DNA of 13,826 bases, taken from contig CALMVY010000275.1 of assembly GCA_937873245.1 (NCBI GenBank), positions 1 through 13,826 on the forward strand. The letters are read 5' to 3'. Under the pieces are notes generated by a model. The model made no database searches, had not been told where the DNA came from, and worked only from the letters and a program-made list of their open reading frames with translations. The position numbers were made by a program, and so were the translations under genes. Shown piece after piece: positions 13,327 to 13,826 of the stretch. Every line of letters begins with the position of its first letter. The first letter of the stretch is position 1. Source of the DNA: an uncultured Arthrobacter sp. GTDB taxonomy: Bacteria > Actinomycetota > Actinomycetes > Actinomycetales > Micrococcaceae.

Positions 13327-13431
13327 AATCAGCCATTGTCCACCATCCGGACCGGCACCACCAAGAATCCGGACCCGCACCGCACCCGCCCCCACACACG
13401 CGCCCTGCTGGGCAGCGCGCCGCGGGCAGGA

Positions 13432-13437
13432 TAACTT
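13432..13437 (+). promoter_or_regulatory. -10 element TAACTT of a probable leaderless gene
   Basis: TAACTT fits TAnnnT and ends six bases before the GTG at 13444. No ribosome site lies between. The divergent 117-bp gap also has to hold the promoter of the minus-strand flavoprotein gene. Confidence 0.5.
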
Positions 13438-13443
13438 GTACCG

Positions 13444-13826
13444 GTGAGTACAACAGAATTCCTGAACACGGACCCCTTCGACGCCGCCCGCGACGCCGCC
13501 GCCTATATCGCCGAAGAGACTGGTATCGACGCGCACGACGTCGCCCTGGTGCTCGGATCGGGCTGGGGCGACGCCGCCGGGCTGATCGGCGAGACCACCG
13601 CCACCCTCACCGCCGACGAAATTCCCGGCTTCTCCTCCCCCTCGGTGGTGGGCCACGTCGGCACCATCCGCTCGGTGCTGACCAGGGAGGGCAAACGCGC
13701 CCTGGTCCTGGGCGCACGCACCCACTACTACGAGGGCAAGGGAGTCCGCGCCGTCGTCCACGGCGTGCGCACCGCCGCGGCGGCCGGCTGCAAGACCCTG
13801 GTCCTGACCAACGGCTGCGGCGGCCC
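13444..13826 (+). CDS. Purine-nucleoside phosphorylase (3' partial)
   Basis: The first 127 codons are present and the right edge cuts the gene. The phosphate-binding loop GSGWG is at 38-42. IPGFSSPSVVGHVG and ARTHYYEGKG (R92, H94) are phosphate- and substrate-site motifs of the trimeric PNP family, and LTNGCGG at the very end corresponds to the LTNAAGG motif. The enzyme splits purine nucleosides with phosphate into base and ribose-1-phosphate in the cytoplasm for salvage. The GTG start is chosen because TAACTT lies six bases upstream, with no Shine-Dalgarno. It is divergent from the lpdA-type gene. Confidence 0.9.
   Translation, partial: MSTTEFLNTDPFDAARDAAAYIAEETGIDAHDVALVLGSGWGDAAGLIGETTATLTADEIPGFSSPSVVGHVGTIRSVLTREGKRALVLGARTHYYEGKGVRAVVHGVRTAAAAGCKTLVLTNGCGG

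Noticed and set aside
13327..13761. N-terminal extension of the lpdA-type protein up to 13761
   Set aside because: It would be antisense to the purine nucleoside phosphorylase start. The FAD-binding strand begins just after GTG 13326, as expected for the family.
1..13826. tRNA, rRNA, CRISPR arrays, insertion sequences, attachment sites
   Set aside because: I saw no cloverleaf, rRNA core sequence, spaced direct-repeat array, transposase motif or flanking terminal repeats on reading both strands.

Overview
The window looks like a chromosomal segment of a high-GC actinobacterium, most likely an Arthrobacter/Pseudarthrobacter-type member of the Micrococcales. This placement is inferred from the strong GC bias, the frequent GTG and TTG starts, two genes that appear leaderless (a -10 hexamer 6-7 nt before the start codon and no Shine-Dalgarno), and gene families typical of actinobacteria: a LpdA-type flavoprotein without redox cysteines, a HemG-like flavodoxin and a MbcA/ParS-like protein. 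No database search was possible.

Layout. (1) 1-1025: 3' part of a nitrite-reductase-like FAD/NAD(P)H oxidoreductase ending in a [2Fe-2S] BFD domain, cut by the left edge. (2) 1107-1727: a strong hairpin terminator and a minus-strand gene for a small exported protein built on fifteen proline-rich pentapeptides. (3) 1979-3370: a seven-helix membrane protein and a very acidic soluble protein, both of unknown function. (4) 3405-3950, minus strand: a HemG-like flavodoxin. (5) 3951-4384: a 434-bp divergent, locally AT-rich control region with several hairpins. (6) 4385-11864: six plus-strand genes that form the core of the window. (7) 11876-13326: a perfect 13-bp hairpin, then a minus-strand LpdA-type flavoprotein. 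(8) 13444-end: 5' part of a purine nucleoside phosphorylase gene, apparently leaderless.

The six-gene cluster reads as a synthase-dependent exopolysaccharide operon. Its order is a membrane family-2 glycosyltransferase, a membrane-anchored extracellular beta-helix protein, a second exported beta-helix protein, UDP-glucose 6-dehydrogenase, a small Xre/MbcA/ParS-like protein and GalU. GalU and the dehydrogenase together convert glucose-1-phosphate to UDP-glucose and UDP-glucuronate. The glycosyltransferase could polymerise one or both while moving the chain through the membrane, and the two beta-helix proteins sit where they could bind, epimerise or cleave it. ATGA overlaps at two junctions and an 8-nt overlap at another argue for tight co-translation. 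The arrangement recalls alginate, hyaluronan and glucuronan systems but matches none of them exactly: it has UDP-glucuronate supply rather than GDP-mannuronate, no visible PilZ co-subunit, and a toxin-antitoxin-like protein inside the operon. It is the best candidate here for an undescribed system; the polymer itself cannot be read from the sequence.
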